Below, in pieces: positions 32,181 through 39,839 of a DNA stretch of 64,000 nucleotides; positions within the stretch are counted from its first letter, which is position 1; every line of letters starts with the position of its first letter. The position numbers and the translations under genes are program-made. This DNA comes from CAVVXN01 sp963772585 (GTDB lineage Bacteria; Planctomycetota; PLA2; JAEUHO01): contig CAVYXV010000007.1 in NCBI GenBank assembly GCA_963772585.1, positions 434,001 through 498,000 of the forward strand. The letters run 5' to 3'. Under the pieces are notes generated by a model, which worked only from the letters and a program-made list of their open reading frames with translations, was not told where the DNA came from and did not search any database.

Positions 32181-34472
32181 CTAGGGCCGGATGGAGGTGT
32201 TCTCCGTCTCGGAGGACAACTCCATGCCGTCCGACGCGCGGCTCACGATCGCGGTCGTCACGACGAACCCCGAGCGCGGAACGGACAGGACGCGGACGAC
32301 GACTTCGAAGGTGATCTGCTCCCGGATGCCCAGTGTGAACTTGTCCGACTGCGCGAAGGTGCCGTTCCCCTCGACGCTCGCGTCGCGGTCGCTCCGCGCG
32401 GAGACGAACTCCAGCTCCGGCGGAAGCCGCCAGCTCGCCACGAGCTCGGGCGTCGGCTCCGTGCCGATGTCGTTGAGGACCGTGAGGCGGTAGAGGAAGG
32501 TCTCGCCCACGCGGAAGATGCCCGCCTCGCTGCCGTCCACGCTCTTGTCCACCATCTCCACCTGGAGGGCCGGCAGCCCCGTCACCTGGACCGCGCGCTC
32601 CTCCCGCGTCTGGCACCGTTCGCCGCACGAGGCGTCGGCCTGGATGCGGCAGGAGCCGACCTGCGTACCGACCAGGGTGAACTCCTGCGACCAGCCTTCG
32701 CCCGGCGGAAGGGTGCCCAGGACGAAGTCGCGCACCGCGCTCCCGAGACACGCACCAGCCGTTACCCGCACGGTGCACCCCTCGCCCGGACCGTCGCCGG
32801 CGTTGCGCACCGTCAGCTTGAACGTGGTCGGCTCGTTGAAGTAGACCTGCGCCGGCCCCTCCAGGGTCATCTCGAGGTCGCAGGCGACGACCCGGAACTC
32901 GCAGCTCGCCTCCTCGGCCGGCACGCCGTCCGCGGTCGCCCGGGCGCGGTTCACGTGGCGCCCCGGTTCCCGGGCGATCCCCGTGAACACGATCTCCTGA
33001 CTCTCGCCCGGAAGCATCGTCCCCAGGTCCACCTCGCCCTGGCTCGCCGGCTCGATGGCATGCGGGTACAGGTCGCGGACCCGCACATGCTCCAGCGGTG
33101 CTCCTCCCCGGTTCGAGACGACCACCGAGAAGGTCACCTTGTCCCCCGTGTTCGCCACCTCGGGCCGGCAGGTCTTCGTCACGTCGAGGATGCCCTGCAC
33201 GACCTGGATGCGGCAGACGTTCTCCGAGCGGGCCTCCCCCGACGTGGACGTCGCGATCACGCGGTTTGCGTACGTCCCCGGCGCGCCGGCGACCATGCGT
33301 ACCGGTTGCGTATGCGACTGCCCCGGCGCCAGCGTTCCCACGCGCACGGGGAACGGGTTCGCGCCGTCGATGGCGAGGCCGCCCTGGGGGCGGTCGTCGA
33401 GGACCACGTTCTCGGCCGGCGCCTGGCCCACGTTCCGGACGGTCACGAGCGTCCGGAAGGGCTTGCCGGCGAATGCCTCCGGGCGGTCGGGATAGCGGCA
33501 GGTCACTTCCAGCACGACCTGCTGCCAGGTCTTGGCCACGATGGCGGAACGCGGGCAGGTATCGCCGTAGAAGCTGCCCAGCGCCGTGAAGCGCACGCGG
33601 TTCACTCCCGGCGCGCCCGCGACGTTCCGGAGGGTCGTCGCCGCGTCGCCGTTCGCGTCGGTGAGGAGGTGCGTCGTGCGCTCGCCCGACTCGGCGAAGA
33701 CGGCGTCGGGGCCGTCGAGCACCTCGGCTTCGATCGCGACACCGGGGATGCCGGTCCCGTCGGTCCGCGTCACGCGCACCGGCATCCGGTGTTCGGTCTC
33801 GGGAAGGAGGTTCACCGAATCCTCCGGGAAGACCACGTGGTAGTCCGCCCAGATCACCTTTGCGAAGATCTTGTGCCTTTGCCCGTCGCGGATGCCGGGC
33901 ACGATGATCACGAGATCGGTCACGCCTTCGCGCGTCGCCGTGACGGTCAGCCACGTCTGGCCGCGGCCCACGGCGAGATCGGGAAGGCGATGGCCGCTGC
34001 GGTCCACGACCGGGTAGTCGTTGCCGCGGTCCACCAACTCCACGCGGCTGTTCGTGACGGAGACGGCGTGGTGGTTGTCCCTCTTGCCCCCGGCGGCGCC
34101 GACCCCCGCGTCGTCCACGGCGACGATGTCGCCGACGGCTTCGGGGTAGCGGGCGAGGATCCACTCCACGCGCTGCCCCGGTACCGGGTTGCCGCCGCGG
34201 TCGTAGACGGTGACCACGAGGGTGTGCTGCGTCCGAACGGGACTGCAGTCCACGGTCGAGGCGTAGCGGGGATCGAGCCGGATGGCCGCGGCCCCCCCGG
34301 GCGCGGCGCTCGGCGGGGGCCGCGGGGTGGTCGGCGTCGGGAGCGTCGGAGGAGGGGGTGGTGGGGGGGGAGGGGACGCCGCGGAGCCGCCCGCAAGGGC
34401 CGCGGTCAAGGGGCCGAGCAGCACCAGCAGAGCGATTCCGGGGCCGGCTCGCCTCCAACGGTCCCACCGCAT
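32181..34472 (-). CDS. Exported DUF11-type repeat protein
   Basis: The 763-residue product has a signal peptide (ALLVLLGPLTAALAGGS), a Pro/Thr-rich linker (about 30-60), an invasin-like Ig-type start (VVTVYDRGGNPVPGQRVEWI) and then several beta-sandwich repeats of the DUF11/CARDB kind: KPFRTLVTVRNVGQAPAENV, DKVTFSVVVSNRGGAPLEHV, EPTTFKLTVRNAGDGPGEGC, ETFLYRLTVLNDIGTEPTPE. A Cys recurs between domains. Such proteins are envelope or surface associated. ATG 34472 is chosen; TTG 34478 is in frame. No sortase or PEP-CTERM signal is seen at the C-terminus (ETENTSIRP). Confidence 0.8.
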   Translation of the reverse strand: MRWDRWRRAGPGIALLVLLGPLTAALAGGSAASPPPPPPPPPTLPTPTTPRPPPSAAPGGAAAIRLDPRYASTVDCSPVRTQHTLVVTVYDRGGNPVPGQRVEWILARYPEAVGDIVAVDDAGVGAAGGKRDNHHAVSVTNSRVELVDRGNDYPVVDRSGHRLPDLAVGRGQTWLTVTATREGVTDLVIIVPGIRDGQRHKIFAKVIWADYHVVFPEDSVNLLPETEHRMPVRVTRTDGTGIPGVAIEAEVLDGPDAVFAESGERTTHLLTDANGDAATTLRNVAGAPGVNRVRFTALGSFYGDTCPRSAIVAKTWQQVVLEVTCRYPDRPEAFAGKPFRTLVTVRNVGQAPAENVVLDDRPQGGLAIDGANPFPVRVGTLAPGQSHTQPVRMVAGAPGTYANRVIATSTSGEARSENVCRIQVVQGILDVTKTCRPEVANTGDKVTFSVVVSNRGGAPLEHVRVRDLYPHAIEPASQGEVDLGTMLPGESQEIVFTGIAREPGRHVNRARATADGVPAEEASCEFRVVACDLEMTLEGPAQVYFNEPTTFKLTVRNAGDGPGEGCTVRVTAGACLGSAVRDFVLGTLPPGEGWSQEFTLVGTQVGSCRIQADASCGERCQTREERAVQVTGLPALQVEMVDKSVDGSEAGIFRVGETFLYRLTVLNDIGTEPTPELVASWRLPPELEFVSARSDRDASVEGNGTFAQSDKFTLGIREQITFEVVVRVLSVPRSGFVVTTAIVSRASDGMELSSETENTSIRP

Positions 34473-34794
34473 CGCCAAAGCCTCCGTCCCGCGCCGACGT
34501 GGATCGACCGCCCCTCCCGGCCGAGGACCGCGCCATGGTACGGGCCACCCCCCCAGGGCCCAGGATCCTCGCGGGGCGCGGGGCGGCGATCGGCCCCAGG
34601 GCCCGGAAAATGAACCGACCCCCCGGAGCCAAGGCTCGACGGGGGGCCGTCACCCGTTCACGCGACTCGAAGGCGGCAGGAGGGAGGAATGCTCGTCGCC
34701 TCGAACCGTCCGAAGCATACCTTGCGTCGCCCAGTATGGCCACCGGCTAGGTGTGAGTCCGGTATGAAGGCCCGGGAGCGCGGCCGAGGGGGCG
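34473..34794 (-). other. Intergenic region upstream of the DUF11 gene
   Basis: These 322 bases contain no supportable gene. On the minus strand a possible -10-like TATGCT lies near 34720 with no good -35. A tRNA-like GGTTCGA on the minus strand near 34705 has no flanking stems. The mazG-like gene ends at 34795, so the DUF11 gene probably has its own promoter here. Confidence 0.3.
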
Positions 34795-35118
34795 CTACCG
34801 CCGCGGGCAGGCGCACGGCGCCTCGTGGCAGCGGGGGCACCCGGCCACGTAGCGGCCGGCGACCTCGGCCACCTCGATTCCGGCCAGGTTGGCGAGCGTC
34901 ACGAGCCAGGCCAGGACGTCGGAGAACTCGACCCGGAGGTTCTCGGCATCGTCCCGCTTCAGCGCCCGGGCCAGCTCGCCCACCTCCTCCACGAACCAGA
35001 GGAAGGTCTTCTCCAGCCCCCGGGCCCGATCCCGGTCGCCGTAGAGGTGCTCGATCCGCCGCTGGAACGCCCCGAGAGTGAGGTCGTCCCGGGGGTGGGG
35101 CGCGGCGCCGTCCGTCAC
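34795..35118 (-). CDS. MazG-like nucleotide pyrophosphohydrolase
   Basis: The 107-residue protein has the MazG helical core: TLGAFQRRIEHLYGDRDRAR, then TFLWFVEEVGELARALKRDD with the EExxE metal motif and VEFSDVLAWLVTLANLAGIE with the ExxD motif. Such enzymes hydrolyse nucleoside triphosphates, often non-canonical. The C-terminal CPRCHEAPCACP adds four cysteines that may bind zinc, unusual for the family. GTG 35118 overlaps the phosphatase stop by four bases, so the two are co-translated. Confidence 0.85.
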   Translation of the reverse strand: MTDGAAPHPRDDLTLGAFQRRIEHLYGDRDRARGLEKTFLWFVEEVGELARALKRDDAENLRVEFSDVLAWLVTLANLAGIEVAEVAGRYVAGCPRCHEAPCACPRR

Positions 35119-37283
35119 TTGAGGCGCTTCACGGTCGAGATCGTGATGTCGTCGTTCTGCGGGGTGTTCAAGTGGAACTGATCGATCCCTCCGCCGACGA
35201 AGTTCACGAACGCCTGGGAGTTCTTGGGCGCCTCCTTCGCGACCGCCTGGTAGAAGCGCGACTCGCCGTACTCCTCGCCTTCCTCGTTCTGCACCTTCAG
35301 GACACCGTCGGTATAGAGCACGATCCGGTCGCCGACCTCCAGCGGGATATCGCCCTCCTCGAGCGAGCGGTCGAAGAGGGGCCCCTCGTCGAGGCCGAGC
35401 GCGATGCCTTCGGGGTTGACCTTGGCGATCTTGCCTGCGGCGTGGCGGTAGACCAGGAGCGGGAGGTGTCCGGCGCTGGCCAGGGTGGCCTTGCCGTCAC
35501 GCGTGTTGATGACCACGTAGAGCGCGGTGACGTGGCGCCCCGGAGGCAGTTCGCCCGCGAGGCTCTTGTTCACGGTGCGGAGGACCTTGGCAGGCGAAAG
35601 GACACCCGGCGCGGCGCTACGCACATAGGAACGCGTGCTCGCCTGGACCAGGGCCGCCGTGATGCCGCGCACGTTCGTGTCGAGAAGGATCACGCCCAGG
35701 TGGTCCTGGTCGATCGGGAAGTACTCGAAGTGGTCGCCGCCGATCTCGAAGCCCGGCTTGAAGAGCGTCTCGACCTCGTAGTCGGAGAGACGGGGCGGGT
35801 TCTTGCGCATGAGGGCGCCGTGGACCTCCTCCGCGACCGCGCGCTCCCGGTCGGCGATCTCGTCGATGTCCTCATCGCCGTGCTTGCTGCGGAACTCGAG
35901 GTTCGCGACCATCCGCTCCACCGCGCGGGCGACCGCCGACGCCTCCGGCCCCTGGACGCGGAGCGTGCGGCTCGGGTCGCCCTTCGTGCCGAGGCGATCG
36001 ACCTCACGGGCGAGCGCCCGGACGTTGCCGGTGAACCCGTTCACGAGGCCGTACGCGAGGCCGCCCACGACCATGGGGCCCAGGAAGAGCATGGCGAGCC
36101 CGATACCGCTGGCGCCGCCGCCCGAACCCTCCAGGGGGGCCTTGAGCAGCGCCACGTGGGCCCGGAGCGCCGGCTTCGACGTACCGGGGACGGCGGCGCC
36201 GAAGATCCGCGCATCCCAGCGCTTGCTCCCTACCGTCACCGTGCCGTCCACCCAGTTCCCCTTCCGGGGGTCCCAGGTGTAGGCGATCGCGCTCGATGAG
36301 GGGACGCCGACGACGTACGCACCCTCCGGGTTCGTGGCCTCCCGGATCCACATTCCGAGGACGCGGTTGTCGCCCGCCTGGGCGGCTGCGTCGGCCGTGC
36401 TCTGGATCTTGCCGAGCAGCGCCTGCTGCTCCCGGTGGTCCGTGCTCTCGGTGGTGCCGCCGCTCTCCCACTTCCTGCGGGCGTCGTTCCAGCGATCCTT
36501 CTTCTTCTTGAGCTCGGCGATCTCCTCTTGATCCAGGCCCTCGAAGTCGCGCTGGGCCTCTTCCTCGTACCGGTTCCAGAAGTCGCGCCCGCGGTCGCCG
36601 AAGAGATCCACGACGATCTGCTTCGCCTGGACGATCGGGCTCTCTCCCCGGTTCGAGGACTCGCCGGCCCAGAGGGAGATGCTCGCGAGCCTCTGGGCGG
36701 CGAGCATGCCCGCATTGTTGAAGGCGCCCTCGGGGTCTCCGGTCTTCGGACGGCCCGCGAGCACCGCGATCGCCAAGACCCCGAAGGTGACCGCCGCCGA
36801 CACGAGCGCCGTCTTGAGCGCCTGGGACATCCCGGGAGCGCTGCCTCGCGCCCCGCGACCGCCGCGCCCCACGCGTCCCACCTCCTGCTCGGCCATCCGC
36901 CCGCCACCGCGCGACGAGCGCGACGGCGGCTTGGCCGGGGCGGCCGGCGCCTTCGCTGGCGCGACCGGCTTCGCGACCGGTTTCGCGACCGGTTTCGCGA
37001 CCGGTTTCGCGACGGGGGCGCGGGCGGGGGCCACGGGCTTGGCCGCCGGGGGCCGGCCGGGCTCGACGGGCTTGGCCGCCGGGGGCCGGCCGGGCTCGAC
37101 GGGCTTGGCCGCCGGGGGAACCGGCCGGGCGACCGGCGGTTTCACGGGCGCGACCGGCTTCGCGACGGGGGGCCGGATCGGCGGGACGGGCTTGGCGACC
37201 GGCGGCTTCTTCTCCCCTTGCCGGGGGCGGCGAGGGCGGTCTCCTGCGTTCGAGTCCCGATCCGGATTCCGGCCCTCGGCCAT
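35115..37283 (-). CDS. Membrane SpoIIE/RsbU-type protein phosphatase with KPVA-repeat N-terminus
   Basis: The 722-residue protein starts with about 130 residues of Pro/Ala/Lys/Val repeats (KPVAKPVAKP), then a transmembrane helix (LKTALVSAAVTFGVLAIAVL), a periplasmic sensor region with a coiled part, a second helix (IGLAMLFLGPMVVGGLAYGL), a HAMP-like linker (RALAREVDRLGTKGDPSRTL) and a C-terminal PP2C/SpoIIE domain: GFEIGGDHFEYFPIDQDHLG, VILLDTNVRGITAALVQA and PQNDDITIS with the metal-binding Asp residues kept. It probably controls a partner-switch or Ser/Thr phosphorylation pathway, but no anti-sigma genes are adjacent. ATG 37283 starts the repeat region. Confidence 0.88.
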   Translation of the reverse strand: MAEGRNPDRDSNAGDRPRRPRQGEKKPPVAKPVPPIRPPVAKPVAPVKPPVARPVPPAAKPVEPGRPPAAKPVEPGRPPAAKPVAPARAPVAKPVAKPVAKPVAKPVAPAKAPAAPAKPPSRSSRGGGRMAEQEVGRVGRGGRGARGSAPGMSQALKTALVSAAVTFGVLAIAVLAGRPKTGDPEGAFNNAGMLAAQRLASISLWAGESSNRGESPIVQAKQIVVDLFGDRGRDFWNRYEEEAQRDFEGLDQEEIAELKKKKDRWNDARRKWESGGTTESTDHREQQALLGKIQSTADAAAQAGDNRVLGMWIREATNPEGAYVVGVPSSSAIAYTWDPRKGNWVDGTVTVGSKRWDARIFGAAVPGTSKPALRAHVALLKAPLEGSGGGASGIGLAMLFLGPMVVGGLAYGLVNGFTGNVRALAREVDRLGTKGDPSRTLRVQGPEASAVARAVERMVANLEFRSKHGDEDIDEIADRERAVAEEVHGALMRKNPPRLSDYEVETLFKPGFEIGGDHFEYFPIDQDHLGVILLDTNVRGITAALVQASTRSYVRSAAPGVLSPAKVLRTVNKSLAGELPPGRHVTALYVVINTRDGKATLASAGHLPLLVYRHAAGKIAKVNPEGIALGLDEGPLFDRSLEEGDIPLEVGDRIVLYTDGVLKVQNEEGEEYGESRFYQAVAKEAPKNSQAFVNFVGGGIDQFHLNTPQNDDITISTVKRLK
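36961..37013. repeat. 12-bp tandem repeat in the phosphatase gene
   Basis: The unit GCGACCGGTTTC recurs at 36961, 36973, 36985, 36997 and 37009 (the first with one change, the last truncated). It encodes the four-residue KPVA repeat of the N-terminal tail. Confidence 0.85.
37035..37117. repeat. 33-bp tandem repeat in the phosphatase gene
   Basis: A 33-base unit beginning GGGCTTGGCCGCCGGGGG starts at 37035, 37068 and 37101, giving about 2.5 copies. It encodes 11-residue Pro/Ala/Lys repeats. Repeat number could vary between strains. Confidence 0.8.
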
Positions 37284-37350
37284 GGGGCGCTCCTTCCGTG
37301 AGGTCGTCCGGGGGAGTATAGGACGCCGCCCCTTCCCTACGCTGCTTCGG

Positions 37351-37836
37351 CTACGCGAAGAGGCCCGCCAGGCCCGCGCCGAGCACGATCGCCCCGGCGA
37401 TCGCTCCCGCGGCCAGGTCGTCGAGGAGCACGCCCGCACCACCCGGCACGCGTTCGAGGGGCCCGACCGGCCAGGGCTTCGCGATGTCGAAGGCGCGGAA
37501 CAGCACGAAGGCGGCGGCGTGGGCCCAGGGCCCGCCGATGGCGAGCGCGGCGGCCGAGGCGATGGCCTGGCCCGCCACCTCGTCGCTCACCACCCAGCCC
37601 GGATCCCCCCGCCCGTCGGGGCGGTGGGCGCGGCCGCCGTAGAGGAGGGTCACCACCGTGCCGTAGGCGAAGCAGGCGAGCGCCGCGGCGACGCCCAGCA
37701 AAGGACGCGAGCCGGCCAGGGCGATCAGTCCCGCCGTGAGCAGCGACGCGACGGTGCCGGGAGCGAGCGGCGAGAGGCCCGCCCCGAACGCCGTGAGCAG
37801 GAGGCGGGCGAACCTGCCCGGCGGCGCCTCAGTCAT
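37351..37836 (-). CDS. pgpA: Phosphatidylglycerophosphatase A
   Basis: The 161-residue membrane protein has the PgpA pattern: FGAGLSPLAPGTVASL, then WVVSDEVAGQAIASA with the conserved Asp-Glu, FRAFDIAKPWPVGPLE and VLLDDLAAGAIAGAI with the Asp pair. It removes the phosphate from phosphatidylglycerophosphate, the step after PgsA. ATG 37836 overlaps the pgsA stop by 8 bases, so the two consecutive enzymes of phosphatidylglycerol synthesis are co-translated. Confidence 0.92.
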   Translation of the reverse strand: MTEAPPGRFARLLLTAFGAGLSPLAPGTVASLLTAGLIALAGSRPLLGVAAALACFAYGTVVTLLYGGRAHRPDGRGDPGWVVSDEVAGQAIASAAALAIGGPWAHAAAFVLFRAFDIAKPWPVGPLERVPGGAGVLLDDLAAGAIAGAIVLGAGLAGLFA

Positions 37837-38422
37837 GGCGTAGCAGGCGCCACGCACGGACCGCGTAGTCGATGCCGGAGACGACGGTCACCAGCGTCGC
37901 CAGCAGCACGACGAGGTGCGTCGCGCTCCAGGGCGCGTCCGGGCCGCCGACGAGCGACCGCGATACGACATCCACGCCGGCGCCGCAGAGGAACACGCCG
38001 CCCAGGGCGAAGCTCTGGAGCAGCATCTTGAGCTTTCCCAGCGGCAGGGCCTGGAACGAGACCCCCGTCCCCTCGACGGCGCCGCGGAGCGCCGTCACGA
38101 TGACCTCACGGGCCATCATCAGCGCGACGGCCCAGGCGGGGAGCACGCGCGACGTCCCGGCCACGCCGAGCAGCACGACCATCGTGCCCAGGACGAGGAG
38201 CTTGTCCACGAGCGGGTCCGCGATGCGGCCGAACACGCTCACCTCGCCGAAGTGCCGCGCGACGAGGCCGTCCACGGCGTCGGAGAGGGCGGTCACCACG
38301 AAGAGCCCGAACGTCGCCCACCACATGGCCCGGCTCGGCTCCGGCGAGGCGACGGTCAGCAGCGCCCACAGGACGAGCGTCAGGGCCGCTCGCGCGATGG
38401 TGATCCGATTGGCCCAGCCCAT
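37829..38422 (-). CDS. pgsA: CDP-diacylglycerol-glycerol-3-phosphate 3-phosphatidyltransferase
   Basis: The 197-residue integral membrane enzyme has the full CDP-alcohol transferase motif D-x2-DG-x2-AR-x8-G-x3-D-x3-D (DAVDGLVARHF through DPLVDK) and four to five membrane helices. It makes phosphatidylglycerophosphate from CDP-diacylglycerol. ATG 38422 directly precedes the conserved N-terminus NRITIARAAL. It follows rimO by 20 bases and overlaps pgpA. Confidence 0.94.
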   Translation of the reverse strand: MGWANRITIARAALTLVLWALLTVASPEPSRAMWWATFGLFVVTALSDAVDGLVARHFGEVSVFGRIADPLVDKLLVLGTMVVLLGVAGTSRVLPAWAVALMMAREVIVTALRGAVEGTGVSFQALPLGKLKMLLQSFALGGVFLCGAGVDVVSRSLVGGPDAPWSATHLVVLLATLVTVVSGIDYAVRAWRLLRHD

Positions 38423-38442
38423 GGCGGGGATTCTACGCACGG

Positions 38443-39777
38443 TCAGCCGCGGGACGGCACGCCCACGAGGTCGTAGTCGCGCCGCCCCGTCACCCTCACG
38501 GCCGCCAGGCTGCCCACCTCCAGCGCGCGGGCGTCCTGGACGTGCACCTCCCCGTCCACGTCGGGGGCGTCCCAGGCCGTGCGGCCGCGGGCCGTGCCGG
38601 AGAACGGGTCCACTTCGAGGATCAGCACGTCGAGCGTGCGGCCCACGCGGGCCTCGCTCCACGCAAAATGGACCTCCTGCTGCGCGGCCATCAGGGCGTC
38701 CCGCCGGGCCTCGGCGACCTCCAGGGGCACCTGGCCGTCCAGGTCGTGGGAGGGCGTCCCCTCCTCCCGGCTGAAGGCGAAGACCCCCAGCCGGTCGAAG
38801 AGCCCGGCGCGCACGGCGTCCAGGTTCGCCCCGTGGTCGGCGTCGGTTTCCCCGGGGAAGCCCGCGATCAGCGTGGTCCGGACGGCGACGTCGGGGACGA
38901 TCCGGCGGATCCGCTCGAGGAGAGCGCGCTGCTTCTCGCCCGTCGTACCGCGCCGCATCCGGCGCAGCACCGGCGTGCTCATGTGCTGGAGCGGGAGGTC
39001 CACGTAGTTCACGATTCGCGGGTTGGCCGCGATCTCCTCCAGCAGGTCGTCGCGGAGGACCGTGGGGTAGAGGTAGAGCAGGCGCCACCAGGAGGGGCCC
39101 TCGATCCGCGTCAGCTCCCGGAGCAGTTCGACCAGGCGCGGCTTCCCGTAGAGGTCGCGTCCGTACGCCGTGGTGTCCTGCGAGACGACGTTGATCTCCC
39201 GGACCCCGAGCGCGGCGATGCGCTTCGCGTCCTCGACGTTCGCCTCGATCGTGCGGCTCGCGAGCCGTCCCCGGATGCCCGGGATCGCGCAGAAGGTGCA
39301 CTTCTGGTCGCAGCCCTCGCTGACCTTGAGGTAGGCGAAGGGCGACGGCGTGAGCAGGACGCGCTCGGGCGTCCGCGGGCGCACCTGCGGGAGTCCCATC
39401 AACGACTCGGCCGCCTCGACGATCGCGCCGTAGTCCCTGAACGGCAGCCACCGGTCCACCTCGGGGATGTCCCGGGCCAGGTCGTCGAGGTAGCGCTCGA
39501 CGAGGCAGCCGGCGACGAGGACGCCGCGCAGGCGCCCGTACTCCTTGTGGCGGGCCACCCGGAGGATCGTCTCGATGCTCTCCTGCTTCGCGGGTTCGAT
39601 GAACCCGCAGGTGTTGACCAGGGCCAGGTCGGCCCCGTCGAGGCGGTCGGCGAGGGCGAACCCCGCCGCCTCGAGATGTCCCACCAGTCCCTCGCTGTCC
39701 ACGAGGTTCTTGGCGCAGCCGAGCGACACCAGGGCGACGCGGCCGCGGACGGAGCGGGCGGGGGCGGAATCGGACAT
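38443..39777 (-). CDS. rimO: Ribosomal protein S12 methylthiotransferase
   Basis: The 444-residue radical SAM enzyme adds a methylthio group to S12 Asp88. The N-terminal cluster ligands are in ALVSLGCAKNLVDSEG, LVNTCGFIEPAKQESI and VAGCLVERYL; the radical SAM cluster is in VSEGCDQKCTFCAIPGIRG. YVDLPLQHMSTPVLRRMRRG is family specific, and the last 70 residues (LDVLILEVDPFSGTARGRTA) are the TRAM domain. ATG 39777 is chosen; the frame is open further upstream only because of an apparent frameshift in the neighbouring gene. Confidence 0.95.
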   Translation of the reverse strand: MSDSAPARSVRGRVALVSLGCAKNLVDSEGLVGHLEAAGFALADRLDGADLALVNTCGFIEPAKQESIETILRVARHKEYGRLRGVLVAGCLVERYLDDLARDIPEVDRWLPFRDYGAIVEAAESLMGLPQVRPRTPERVLLTPSPFAYLKVSEGCDQKCTFCAIPGIRGRLASRTIEANVEDAKRIAALGVREINVVSQDTTAYGRDLYGKPRLVELLRELTRIEGPSWWRLLYLYPTVLRDDLLEEIAANPRIVNYVDLPLQHMSTPVLRRMRRGTTGEKQRALLERIRRIVPDVAVRTTLIAGFPGETDADHGANLDAVRAGLFDRLGVFAFSREEGTPSHDLDGQVPLEVAEARRDALMAAQQEVHFAWSEARVGRTLDVLILEVDPFSGTARGRTAWDAPDVDGEVHVQDARALEVGSLAAVRVTGRRDYDLVGVPSRG

Positions 39778-39839
39778 CAACCCGGCAAGGGTCGGGCCGG
39801 GGCGAGCCCTGTCAAGGCCCGACCCCTCCGGGGCCAGGG

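Noticed and set aside
34690..34730. Possible tRNA T arm on the minus strand
   Set aside because: GGTTCGAG is present but no pairing stem or acceptor can be formed.
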